Source of the DNA: Burkholderia anthina
GTDB taxonomy: Bacteria > Pseudomonadota > Gammaproteobacteria > Burkholderiales > Burkholderiaceae
Direction of reading: 5' to 3'
Assembly (NCBI RefSeq): GCF_902498995.1
Contig: NZ_CABVLY010000018.1
Coordinates: 118,108 to 182,107, forward strand
DNA length: 64,000 nucleotides
Shown here: positions 41,983-50,900 of the stretch, one piece after another
How positions within the stretch are numbered: the stretch's first letter is position 1
Layout of the letters: every line of letters starts with the position of its first letter
Position numbers and translations under genes: made by a program
Notes under the pieces: generated by a model
What the model saw: the letters and a program-made list of their open reading frames with translations, nothing else
Told to the model about the DNA's origin: nothing
Databases searched by the model: none

Positions 41983-44226
41983 GGCCGCGAGCCGGCGCGC
42001 GTAGTCGGTCGGGTCGAGCGGCCGGCTGAACAGGTAGCCCTGCTGCATGTCGCAGCCGATCTGCTGCAGGAACCACGACTGCGCTTCGGTCTCCACGCCT
42101 TCCGCGGTGACCTTCATCCCGAGCGAGTGCGCCATCGCGACCACCGCCTGCGTGATCGCGACGGAATCGCGATGATCGGGCACGCCCGACACGAACGAGC
42201 GGTCGACCTTCAGGTTGTGCAGCGGAAAGCGCTTCAGGTATGCGAGCGACGAATAGCCGGTGCCGAAGTCGTCGACCGAGATCCGCACGTTCATGTCGGT
42301 GAGCGCCTCGAGCATCGGCAGCACGGTATCCGTGTCGTTCATCAATACGCCTTCGGTAATCTCGAGTTCGAGCGCGCCCGGGTCGAGCTGCGTCTGCGCG
42401 AGGCAGCGGTCGACCGACTCGACGAGCCCTTCGTGGAATTGCCGAGGCGACAGGTTGACCGCCAGCATCAGGTCCGGCGCGATCGTGCGGCGCCATTCGG
42501 CGGCCTGCCGGCACGCGGTTTCGAGCACCCACTGGCCGATCGCGACGATGAGCCCGGTATCTTCCGCGACCGGGATGAACTCCGCCGGCGACATCGGCCC
42601 GAGTTCCGGGCTCGTCCAGCGCAGCAGCGCTTCGGCGCCGACCGTGCGGCCGCTGCGCGCGTCGACGACCGGCTGGTAGGCGAGCCGCAGCGTGTCCGAC
42701 GCGAGCGCGCGCCGCAGCGACTGCTCGATCGCGAAGCGGCGCTGCAGGCGCAGGTTCAGCTGCGCGGTGAAGAACGTGAAATGGTTGCGGCCGCGCTGCT
42801 TCGCGTCGTACATCGCCGAGTCGGCGTTGCGCATCAGCGTGACGGCGTCGTCGCCGTCGCGCGGCGCGACGCTGATCCCGATCGACACGCCGAGCCAGTA
42901 CTCGTTGTTCGCGATCGCGAACGGCTTCGCGATCGTATCGATCACCTCGCGCGCGAGCACGGCGAGCCCGTCCGGATCGTCGCAGTCGTCGACCAGGATC
43001 ACGAACTCGTCGCCGCCGACGCGCGTGAGCGAATACCGGCCGCCCGCGCATGCCGCGAGCCGCGCGGCGACGCTGCGCAGCAGCGCGTCGCCCGCGTCGT
43101 GGCCGGCCGTGTCGTTGACCTTCTTGAAACCGACCAGATCGATGAACAGGATCGCGACCCGCGCGGGCCCGGCCGCGGCGTCGCGCTTGCCGAACAATTC
43201 GCGCATCCGGTCGGACAGCCAGCGCCGGTTGTACAGGCCCGTCAGCGCATCGCGCGTCGCCATGTAGCGCAACTGCTGCTGCGCTTCGCGCACGGGGCCG
43301 ATGTCGTGGAACGACACGAGCACCGATTCGGGCTGCGTCTCGCCCGGCTTCACGATCGGCACCGCGTTGCCGCGCACCCAGATGACGTCGCCGTCCGCGA
43401 GACCGAAGCCGACCGTGTAGTCGAGCAGCGGCGCGGCCGTCGCCAACACGCGCCGGCTCGGCCAGTCGTCGGGCGGGATCGGCGTGCCGTCCTCGCGCAG
43501 CTTGTACAGGATCACCGTCGACAGCCGCCGGCCGACGAGGTCGCCCTGCGTGCGCATCATCCGGTTCGCGCTCGGATTGCTCGCGACCACCATGCCGTTG
43601 CGCGACACGACGAGAATGCCTTCGCTCAGGCTGTTGACGACCAGACGGTGATGTTCCTCGCTCAGTGCGAGCTGCCGCGCGATCCGGTCCTGATGCACGG
43701 CGAGGCCGACGCTGTTGCCGATGTCGCGCAGCAGGTCGGTTTCCTCGTCGCTGGGCCGGCGCGGCGTGCGGTAATAGACGGCGAACGCGCCGAGCACGCT
43801 GCCGGCTTCGTCCTCGAACGGCACCGACCAGCACGCGCGCAGCCCGAGCGGCAACGCGAACGAGCGGTAGTCGGCCCACAGCGGATCGGTTTCGATGTCT
43901 TCGACGGCGACCATCCGGCGCCGGTACATCGCCGTGCCGCACGAGCCCGCGGCGGGGCCGATCGGCGCGCCGTCGATCGCGGTGCTGTACTGGGCAGGCA
44001 AGGACGGCGCGGCACCCACCCGCACGTGCGCGCCGTCCGGGTCGAGCAGCAGGATCGTGCAGGACGCGCCATCGCCGAGCAACGCCTCGGCGCGCCGGCA
44101 GACCTCGACGAGCAACTCCGGCAGCGGGGTATTGCGCGTGATCAGTCTCAGCACGCTCTGCTCGGACGCGAGGACTTCCGCGGCGAGCCCCAGGCTGTAG
44201 CGAGAACTTTGCGGTTCGGTATTCAA
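41974..44226 (-). CDS. GAF-PAS-GGDEF-EAL cyclic-di-GMP signalling protein
   Basis: The product is about 750 residues from a TTG at 44226 that has AGGA seven bases upstream. An ATG at 44364 would add 46 residues without resemblance to the family, so the start is uncertain. Domains in order are GAF (about 15-170, SCTILLLDPDGAHVRVG), PAS (about 180-300), GGDEF (RVGGDEFVIL) and EAL (VGAEALLRW, later DDFGTGYSSLAYLKRFP). Both the GGDEF and EAL active motifs look intact; no I-site Arg is seen before GGDEF. It could make or degrade cyclic-di-GMP; such tandem proteins mostly act as phosphodiesterases. It is convergent with the WspR-like gene. Confidence 0.82.
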   Translation of the reverse strand: MNTEPQSSRYSLGLAAEVLASEQSVLRLITRNTPLPELLVEVCRRAEALLGDGASCTILLLDPDGAHVRVGAAPSLPAQYSTAIDGAPIGPAAGSCGTAMYRRRMVAVEDIETDPLWADYRSFALPLGLRACWSVPFEDEAGSVLGAFAVYYRTPRRPSDEETDLLRDIGNSVGLAVHQDRIARQLALSEEHHRLVVNSLSEGILVVSRNGMVVASNPSANRMMRTQGDLVGRRLSTVILYKLREDGTPIPPDDWPSRRVLATAAPLLDYTVGFGLADGDVIWVRGNAVPIVKPGETQPESVLVSFHDIGPVREAQQQLRYMATRDALTGLYNRRWLSDRMRELFGKRDAAAGPARVAILFIDLVGFKKVNDTAGHDAGDALLRSVAARLAACAGGRYSLTRVGGDEFVILVDDCDDPDGLAVLAREVIDTIAKPFAIANNEYWLGVSIGISVAPRDGDDAVTLMRNADSAMYDAKQRGRNHFTFFTAQLNLRLQRRFAIEQSLRRALASDTLRLAYQPVVDARSGRTVGAEALLRWTSPELGPMSPAEFIPVAEDTGLIVAIGQWVLETACRQAAEWRRTIAPDLMLAVNLSPRQFHEGLVESVDRCLAQTQLDPGALELEITEGVLMNDTDTVLPMLEALTDMNVRISVDDFGTGYSSLAYLKRFPLHNLKVDRSFVSGVPDHRDSVAITQAVVAMAHSLGMKVTAEGVETEAQSWFLQQIGCDMQQGYLFSRPLDPTDYARRLAAAA

Positions 44227-44691
44227 GATGAATCCTGCCGTCAATCCGACCGGGTCTGTTGCGCCCGATTCGTTAGAAATCCTTCGTGCCGTGTGCCGCT
44301 CCGGGTTTACGCCGAGTCCCGGTGCACCCCCGATCGCGCGCCCAGCTGATGCGCGAACGTACATTTAACACCAATCCGTGCGCACCGGCGCATCCGCGCG
44401 CATCAGGGCTTACGCGCGGTCACGGCCGCGCGCGCCAGACCCCGATTCGTCCGATGTTTGTGTCGCACTGCGTCATTCGGCGTCGCCGGATGGCGCACGC
44501 GTCACCACCTTCAGCGCGTCGATCGCGGCCGCCACCGACGCGCTCGCCGGCGCCGCGTACAGCGCGCCGACCGCCTCAGGCAGGTAAGCATCGAGTAAGC
44601 ATGACACCCTACAGTGCTCTGATTCTCCAAAGCGGATCATCGCGGCGAGCACTCGCTTCGCCCGTGTCCGGGCAACATCAAGGGAACAGGC
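44227..44691. other. Intergenic region between divergent EAL-protein and AraC genes, no gene seen
   Basis: The region of 465 bp should contain the promoters of both genes. Short frames within it lack ribosome sites or family resemblance. A short direct repeat GTAAGCAT occurs twice at about 44583-44602. If the EAL protein starts at the ATG at 44364 the gap is 138 bp shorter. Confidence 0.5.
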
Positions 44692-45627
44692 ATGCCGATC
44701 CGGCCAGCGTTGCGCTATGTATGTGCGAAACACCCCGACGGACGCCAGTCGAGCTGGCATCCGCCCGCGGGCTGGAAAAGGCAGCTTGCGACGCCGTCGC
44801 GCGGCGTCGTCGCGATCGATCACTACATCGCGAACGCATCGGAGCTGATCGATCTCGAGACGACGGAGCCGGTCTTCACGCTGCACTTGCGCTCGCCGTC
44901 GGGGCTCGAGATGCGCATGGACGGCAACGGATGGGCCGCGCACGTGATGCGCACGCCGTTGACTTACGTGCCGCCCGGCTTCGCGTGTTCCAGCCGGTGG
45001 TCGAACGACATCGAGTGGCTCGCGGTCCACTTCGACGTGTCCTGGCTGTCCCGCTCCGGCCTGCTCGCCAGCACGCCGTCCGTCCCGGCCGTGCCCCGCT
45101 TCGACGTGAGCGACGACCTGCTCGTGCAGATCATCAGGAGCATCCATGAAGATGCGGTCGCGGGGATGCCCTCGGGGCCGACCTACGTCGAAACCCTGGG
45201 TGCGGCCGCGCTCGGCCGCATGTCATATCTGGAGTCGACGCGCAAGGTCCGGGAGTACACGCATGCGCAGGGCATGCGACGGGCCGTCGAGTACATCCGC
45301 GCCAATTTCCGCGATCCGCTGACGCTCGTGACGCTCGCCGACGCGGTCGACTATCCCGGCGACCTGTATTCGTTCATCCGGAACTTCAAGAAAGCCAACG
45401 GGCTGACGCCGCATCAGTACATCGTCGAGACCCGGCTGCAAGCAGCCCGCGACCTGATCGAACGCGGCCGCTGCGATGTGACCGAGGCCGCGCTCGCATG
45501 CGGTTTTTCGACCACGAGCCACTTCTCGGCAACGTTCCGCAAACGGTGGGGATTCTCGCCGTCCGGGCTCAAGCCGCGTGCCGCGAATGTCACGCGAGCG
45601 GCAGCGACAGGATCCACAGGCCGCTGA
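44692..45627 (+). CDS. AraC-family transcriptional regulator
   Basis: The product is 311 residues. The N-terminal two thirds resembles a cupin-like effector domain with LTYVPPGFACSS, and the C-terminal DNA-binding domain has two helix-turn-helix units (LTLVTLADAVDYPGDLYSFI and DVTEAALACGFSTTSHFSATF, ending FRKRWGFSPS). AAGGGAA lies upstream of the ATG. It is convergent with the four-gene membrane/lipoprotein operon, and the last 38 bp of the two coding regions overlap on opposite strands. It may regulate that operon or the upstream cyclic-di-GMP gene; neither is shown. Confidence 0.88.
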   Translation: MPIRPALRYVCAKHPDGRQSSWHPPAGWKRQLATPSRGVVAIDHYIANASELIDLETTEPVFTLHLRSPSGLEMRMDGNGWAAHVMRTPLTYVPPGFACSSRWSNDIEWLAVHFDVSWLSRSGLLASTPSVPAVPRFDVSDDLLVQIIRSIHEDAVAGMPSGPTYVETLGAAALGRMSYLESTRKVREYTHAQGMRRAVEYIRANFRDPLTLVTLADAVDYPGDLYSFIRNFKKANGLTPHQYIVETRLQAARDLIERGRCDVTEAALACGFSTTSHFSATFRKRWGFSPSGLKPRAANVTRAAATGSTGR

Positions 45628-47104
45628 TCGTCAGCGCGATCGTCAGCACCAGCAACGGCAACTGGTTGAGTACCACCGTCCCCGCCAGCACGCGATGACG
45701 GACGGCGATCGCGTGCGTGACGTACACGCTCAGCACATGGCCGGCGAGAATCAGCAGGACCTGCGCATGCCAGACGTAGCCGACGTTGACGAGGAGCGGT
45801 GTCGGCGAGTATTGCGCGGGCCCGATCGACAGCAGGTTCCAGCCGATGCCGAGCGGATCGGACAGCAGTGAAACGATCTGCCGCCCCTGGTCGATGAACA
45901 GCGTGAAGTAATGGCATACGTTGTAGAACAGCGCGATCGGCAACAGCAGCAGGCAGAATTGCCGTGCAAACGCCTGTCCATCCAGCGCCGAACGCGCTCC
46001 CGCCGCACCGAGTGCGCAGAAGCCCCGAAACAGGCCATGGTAGGCCAGCCCGACTGCGGCAAAGGTGGCCCACTGCCCGGCTAACACGAGTTCTCCCGCG
46101 ATCGCGTAGTCGTTCTTCAGCGCCGGGAACGCCGCGACGATCAGCGGATAGACGCCGCGCCAGAAGAAGGTGTTCCAGACCGCCGTATCGCGCAAGCCGT
46201 CGTAGGCCGTCGACGAGAGCATGAACGACAGGAAGATCACGATGCTGGTGTCGAACGGCGGCTCCGATGCCATGCCGGCGACCGGATTCCTCAGCCTGAT
46301 GTCGATTTCGCGCGCCGACACGCGGCGCCATTCGAATGGCGAAAGCCGTGCGCACAATCCGCACAGAATGCCGAACGCGTCGAAATGCCTGAGCCACACG
46401 TCGCGGCCGAAGCACAACGAACCGGCCAGCGCATAGATGGCGTAGCCTGCAAGAAACAGGCCTGCGTCTCGCGGCCTTGCCGCGCCGAACAGTTCCAGCG
46501 CGATGAGGGCGACATACGCGAGCAGCGCGGGATACGATGCCAGGCCCCGGGGATACCGATACCGGCCCCTGTCGATTCCCGGGACGCAGCGCGCCGCGAT
46601 CCGCAGCATCGACGCAAACGGATTCGTGAACGCATAGAGGTCGCCGAACACCGCGCCGACATAGATCGATCCCAGATAAAACCACAGCCAGAATCCCGAC
46701 ATGCCGAGGTTGACGAACGGATTCTGGGCGCCGGCGAGACCCGAGACGATCAGCAGGACGACGAAACCGATGCTGGCGGCCTGCCCCGCCGTGAGCGCCG
46801 CGGCCGGGATCCGCCACGCCCGCCGCCATCGGATCGCCGGCGTTCGCGGGCCCGAAACGCGCGCGCCCGATGCGAACGCCAGGATCATGAAGGACACCAC
46901 GAGCGTGCCGGTGGCCGCGTACGCATAGAGCCACAACGGCACCGGCAGGTAGTACGGAATATTCCACGCATGCGCATCGGCGCATGTCGGCGCACCGGCG
47001 AGGAGCGCAGCCGCCCCCGGGGCCAGCCACGCATTGCCGCGCGGTACCCGGCGGTTGAGCGTGTCGGTCGCGCCGCGCGCACCGCGTTCGAAGTCGTCGT
47101 GCAT
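45590..47104 (-). CDS. Polytopic membrane protein, resembling proteins annotated as fenitrothion hydrolase FedB
   Basis: The product is 504 residues with about 12 membrane helices. The N-terminus HAWNIPYYLPVPLWLYAYAATG followed by VVSFMILAF resembles a family of bacterial membrane proteins, some of which carry the name of the Burkholderia fenitrothion hydrolase FedB; the resemblance is from memory and gives no secure function. Many histidines lie near helix ends (HLF, HYFTLF, VWHAQVLLILAGH), which could bind metal or heme. It is the last gene of a four-gene operon, 1 bp after the upstream gene. Its 3' end overlaps the AraC gene on the other strand. Confidence 0.65.
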   Translation of the reverse strand: MHDDFERGARGATDTLNRRVPRGNAWLAPGAAALLAGAPTCADAHAWNIPYYLPVPLWLYAYAATGTLVVSFMILAFASGARVSGPRTPAIRWRRAWRIPAAALTAGQAASIGFVVLLIVSGLAGAQNPFVNLGMSGFWLWFYLGSIYVGAVFGDLYAFTNPFASMLRIAARCVPGIDRGRYRYPRGLASYPALLAYVALIALELFGAARPRDAGLFLAGYAIYALAGSLCFGRDVWLRHFDAFGILCGLCARLSPFEWRRVSAREIDIRLRNPVAGMASEPPFDTSIVIFLSFMLSSTAYDGLRDTAVWNTFFWRGVYPLIVAAFPALKNDYAIAGELVLAGQWATFAAVGLAYHGLFRGFCALGAAGARSALDGQAFARQFCLLLLPIALFYNVCHYFTLFIDQGRQIVSLLSDPLGIGWNLLSIGPAQYSPTPLLVNVGYVWHAQVLLILAGHVLSVYVTHAIAVRHRVLAGTVVLNQLPLLVLTIALTISGLWILSLPLA

Positions 47105-47105
47105 A

Positions 47106-48500
47106 TCAGTAATCGGATGACGAAATCAGTCCCGTGACCTTCCAGCCGGCCCCGCTTCCCTGCTCCGACAGCACACCGATCGTGTCGTACGGCGCATCGA
47201 GCAGCTTGATCAACGCGACCGCACGCTTGTTGCCGTCGACCGAATCGGGCAGCGGAAACACCAGGAAAGGCAGGATCGGAGACGGCTTGTCGCCCTCCAC
47301 GATGAGCGGCAGCACCGCATCGTTCAACGATTTGAAGACCGCGAACGATGCGCGGTTGCGCAACGACGCACGGGTGCTGCCCGTCGCCGGCGAGGGCGTC
47401 CCGATGGCGAGGTAGGCGCCGTGATCCCGCAAGCGCCAGCCGGTCAACTGCTCGACCAGCGGGCCGTCGGGCTTGCCGGTGCGGCCGGCGGCCAGCGCGG
47501 GCAGCCAGCGCTTGTCCACCGGCGACGTCGTGACCCAGTCGTTGAAGAAGCGCGTGTAGAAATCGACGAGCGACTTGTCCACGCCAGACTGTGCGGTTGG
47601 CGACGCGGGCTTCGGCACGTCGCGCCGCCCGCTCCAGCGGACCGGTTGCCATGCGGGCCCGTCCGGCAGGCTCGTGCCGTCGAGGAACGACGTGTCCTTC
47701 ACGCCATTCGCGACGAACCAGCCGGATTTCGCGTGCTTGGTCCGCGCGTCGATGAACCCGGCGAGCAGCGGCCGGATCTGTTCCCATGACGACGCGTGCC
47801 TCGACACGCCACCGATATTCGGATACCGAAGCATCTGTCGATACGTGGACTTCGCCATCGCCTCCGTATCGACGGGCCAACGCCAGGTCATGTCGGCGAC
47901 ATGACCGGACGGGCCGCCGCGATCGACCGGCGCGGCCATCGCCAGACCGGCATCGCATGCGATGCCGTCACGGCGCCAGTCCGGCACGGACGGCGTGCCC
48001 TGGTGCGCCCACGCATCTTGCAACGCATGCAGCGAGCGACCGAACTCGCCGAGCATGAACGCCGCGTTGCGCCCCTCGGCGCGCTGCAGCGCCGCGTCGA
48101 CCGAAGACCGTGTAGCCGCCCCGTCCGGTACTACCGTCCGCGCTTGCGCACCGGCCGGCACGCGGGTCCCGGCCGGATAGTGTGCCGCCTGGGCGTCCAG
48201 GGCATCCGGGACGAAGCGCGACAGGCACGCAAACTGCAACGGCGACGTCATGTATTCGATCGAGCCGGCATCGATCCGCTGGTCGGCGAGTGCAATGGCG
48301 TCGGCCTCGCCGGCCGCGAACCCCGCCTGCCTTGCAAGCCAGAACGTGAGACCGAAGTGCACGTCCGCCTCGAACCCCGAACACGTCATCGGCAGGACGA
48401 GCGCCGCCAGCAGGGCCAGCGCGGCGATGCCCGGCGTGCGCCGCACGCCGCCGCGCGTGGCCGGCGTGCGGGGCGCTGGCGCAACCTGTCTGCGGTGCAT
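47106..48500 (-). CDS. Exported zinc-dependent phospholipase C-like protein of unknown substrate
   Basis: The product is 464 residues. It has an arginine-rich start, then a hydrophobic segment (GIAALALLAALVLPMTCSG) that looks like a signal peptide or lipoprotein anchor. The next part FEADVHFGLTFWLARQAGFAAGEADAIALADQ, with GRSLHALQDAWAHQG downstream, has the spaced His and Asp residues (HFG, H-ALQD-AH) of the zinc-dependent phospholipase C/S1-P1 nuclease fold. The C-terminal 200 residues are not recognised. The start ATG overlaps the upstream stop (TGATG). It is one of four co-directional genes and is probably periplasmic. Confidence 0.6.
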   Translation of the reverse strand: MHRRQVAPAPRTPATRGGVRRTPGIAALALLAALVLPMTCSGFEADVHFGLTFWLARQAGFAAGEADAIALADQRIDAGSIEYMTSPLQFACLSRFVPDALDAQAAHYPAGTRVPAGAQARTVVPDGAATRSSVDAALQRAEGRNAAFMLGEFGRSLHALQDAWAHQGTPSVPDWRRDGIACDAGLAMAAPVDRGGPSGHVADMTWRWPVDTEAMAKSTYRQMLRYPNIGGVSRHASSWEQIRPLLAGFIDARTKHAKSGWFVANGVKDTSFLDGTSLPDGPAWQPVRWSGRRDVPKPASPTAQSGVDKSLVDFYTRFFNDWVTTSPVDKRWLPALAAGRTGKPDGPLVEQLTGWRLRDHGAYLAIGTPSPATGSTRASLRNRASFAVFKSLNDAVLPLIVEGDKPSPILPFLVFPLPDSVDGNKRAVALIKLLDAPYDTIGVLSEQGSGAGWKVTGLISSSDY

Positions 48501-50134
48501 CAATTGCCGATCTCCGTTGCTTTCGTACTTTCGGGAAATGGCCACGCACCGTTCTCGAACGACAGCACGAGCAGGCCGTTGTCCTGGCACGCCGTGGTCA
48601 GCAGACGGCGGTCGAAGTCGAAATCGAGGCGCGACGCGCACCAGTCCGGGCCGCCCGGACGATACTGGCCGAACATCAGGTGCGCGGAACCGGCACCCGG
48701 GGATTTCGCGGCGGGCGGGTTGTAGTACGCGATTTCCTTCGGTTTGGCCGGATCGCGAATGTCGAACACGCGCACGCCCGAATTGAAGTAGCTGCACGCG
48801 AGCGCCGTCGCGTTCTCCCGGTTGTCGACGCTGCAGTAGTGCGCCCCGTACGTGAACGTCGACAGGCCGAGAATGTCGGGAATCACCTTGCTGCAGTTCT
48901 GCACCGCATGCGTTTCGAGCCGCAGCTCGGACACGAGCTTGGGTGCGGCTTCGTTCGACATGTCGTAAATATGGCCCAACGGGAACGGCGTCATCCCCGC
49001 GTTGCATGCGGCCTTCACGGCAGTTGCGCCCGGATCCTGGAGTCCACCCGAACCGCCTTCATCGACCTCGACCAGATAAGGCTTGCCGCCCACCGTGAAC
49101 GGAATCGTATGCTGGCCCGCGCTGCCGTCGCGCACCGGCACCGTCGCGATCCGGTGCATCTGCGCATTGGGGCGCCGGCTCTGCACTTCGCTGGTGTCGA
49201 TGACGAAGAACCCGTTGTCGCCGTTCGAATTCGCGTTGTCCAGCGGCGGCGCGCCCGAACCGGCCGCCGTGCCCGTGTTGCCGAGGCCGATGAAGTACGC
49301 ACGGTTTCCGTCCTGGCTCACCGACAGCCCGTGCGGGAGCGCCCCGAAGCCCAGGTCGGCCATCGTGATCGCCGAGATCAGTTTCGGCCGCGTCGGAATC
49401 GTCAGGTCGACCGCGTAGTAGGACTTCGAAAACGCGCCGCCGATGTAGTAAGTGAAACCGTCCGGCGAAAAGCCGCCTTCATGGCCCATCGGCTTGACAC
49501 TCGGAAGTATGCCGCCGTCGGTTCCCGTGCCGATGGGTACGCTCGCGAGCAACTGCGGGCGCGTGCAATCGGTGGCCACGTCGTACAGGTCGACCTCGGG
49601 GCCGCCCGCGCCGCCGAGCCCGTTATCGGCGGCGAGAATCCCCCGCGCGACGTTCACGCGCAGCGATTCCCACGGATCGATCATCGCCGTGGACGTGAGC
49701 GAACTCACCCGTACCGGCCTGGCCGGGTCGGTGATGTCGATCACCGGCACGCCCGGGTTCGCACGCGGCGGCGCATCGGGGTTGTTGAATGCCGGCGTGG
49801 CGCCCATCGTCGCGTGGTAGAAGCAGGTCCGTCCCTGCCGGTCGGTGTAGGTCGCCGCCGACCAGGACGCGCCCTCGCCCTGCACCTGGCTGACGCGCTT
49901 CAGGTTGCAGTTGAAGCCGCCGAATCCGGACTGGCGCAGCGCGGCGGGCACCTGCCCTTGCAACGCCGTCTCGGGCGTATCGCCGGCGCTGCAGCCCGGT
50001 ACGCGCGGCACGACGTAGTCCGCCACCGATACGGTGGGCGTCGCACTCGTCACGTCGTTGTCGTCTCCGCCGCAACCGGCGAGCACGAGTGTGCCGAGCG
50101 ATATCGCAATCGCAAGCCGAGTCGGTAATTGCAT
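48500..50134 (-). CDS. LVIVD-repeat beta-propeller lipoprotein
   Basis: The product is 544 residues. The signal ends in a lipobox, LVLAGCGG, so Cys22 is the likely lipid anchor. The mature protein has repeating strands of LVIVD type (VPVIDITDPARPVRVSSL, FFVIDTSEVQ, VRVFDIRDPAKPKEIAYY), which build a beta-propeller on the cell surface or periplasmic face. GHEGGFSPDGFTYYIGG and HGLSVSQDGNRAYFIG are propeller blades. Several Cys pairs suggest disulfides. Partners are probably the exported phospholipase-like protein and the membrane protein downstream. No enzymatic motif is visible. Confidence 0.75.
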   Translation of the reverse strand: MQLPTRLAIAISLGTLVLAGCGGDDNDVTSATPTVSVADYVVPRVPGCSAGDTPETALQGQVPAALRQSGFGGFNCNLKRVSQVQGEGASWSAATYTDRQGRTCFYHATMGATPAFNNPDAPPRANPGVPVIDITDPARPVRVSSLTSTAMIDPWESLRVNVARGILAADNGLGGAGGPEVDLYDVATDCTRPQLLASVPIGTGTDGGILPSVKPMGHEGGFSPDGFTYYIGGAFSKSYYAVDLTIPTRPKLISAITMADLGFGALPHGLSVSQDGNRAYFIGLGNTGTAAGSGAPPLDNANSNGDNGFFVIDTSEVQSRRPNAQMHRIATVPVRDGSAGQHTIPFTVGGKPYLVEVDEGGSGGLQDPGATAVKAACNAGMTPFPLGHIYDMSNEAAPKLVSELRLETHAVQNCSKVIPDILGLSTFTYGAHYCSVDNRENATALACSYFNSGVRVFDIRDPAKPKEIAYYNPPAAKSPGAGSAHLMFGQYRPGGPDWCASRLDFDFDRRLLTTACQDNGLLVLSFENGAWPFPESTKATEIGN

Positions 50135-50180
50135 GTCTGTCTCCTCCTGTTTCGAATGTCGTGTCGATCCGACGATGTCA

Positions 50181-50588
50181 TTAGTTATCCGGATAGATCT
50201 CGATGACGGCCACCTCGATCTGCTCGCCGGTCCGGCTGTGAAAGTGAAGCGAAAAACGCCCCGTGATACCGACGGGGAGAATGTCCATCGACTGATCGGT
50301 GCCGGACGAGCATGCAGCGAGCGCGCCGGGTATTTCATGGACCATCAGGACACCCGTCTCACGCGAATGCACGCGGATATGCGCCTGCATCCCTTCGCGA
50401 ATCGCGATCACGGGTCGTGCCCGGCGCAGCGGGTCCCGATCGACCTCCACGGAAAAAACCTGCTGGGCCGGCAGCCCTGTCGAGGCTCGCGACAGATGTC
50501 GCGCAACGCCGTATGCCAGCACGAGTGCCGACACGGTCGCGATCCACGCGATCGTCCGGCACCGCCGTCGCAGCTTCCCCTCCTCCAT
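50181..50588 (-). CDS. Single-pass membrane protein with periplasmic beta domain
   Basis: The product is 135 residues from the ATG at 50588 (GGAG eight bases upstream); an ATG at 50606 is an alternative. One membrane helix (TIAWIATVSALVLAYGVA) is followed by a periplasmic domain rich in beta strands, including VHSRETGVLMVHEIPG and GRFSLHFHSRTGEQIEVAVIEIYP. The spacing of His residues resembles cupredoxin-like or CopC-like domains, but I cannot assign a metal. It is the first gene of the four-gene operon that continues with the lipoprotein, 46 bp downstream. Confidence 0.55.
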   Translation of the reverse strand: MEEGKLRRRCRTIAWIATVSALVLAYGVARHLSRASTGLPAQQVFSVEVDRDPLRRARPVIAIREGMQAHIRVHSRETGVLMVHEIPGALAACSSGTDQSMDILPVGITGRFSLHFHSRTGEQIEVAVIEIYPDN

Positions 50589-50900
50589 TGCGGCGCTCCG
50601 TTTCATCGGCTGCCTGGCCGCGCGCTGTCGTCGTACCGACAGCGCGGTCGTCAACCGTTCGACGCATGGTAGTGAGCCGCGTCATGCCGCGATATCTGCT
50701 TATTGCGCGTTGTCGGGAAATTGCGTCGGGAGTAACCCGAGCAGCGCGAGCCGGATCCGGGATGCGTCGCGTCCGGATTGCACTGGCCGGCGACGATCCG
50801 GGCGTGAGGGAGCGATCCGCGACGGGAACGTGCGGACCGGCAGTGGCACCCGCCGCGTCGATGCGCCCGGAGACGGCACACCCGACGCGGCAGCCAGACA
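50589..50900. other. Intergenic region upstream of the four-gene operon, no gene seen
   Basis: About 310 bp between the operon start and the end of the LysR gene, both on the minus strand. It should carry the operon promoter; a lower-GC stretch at about 50693-50725 is the best place. Nothing else is recognised. Confidence 0.5.
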
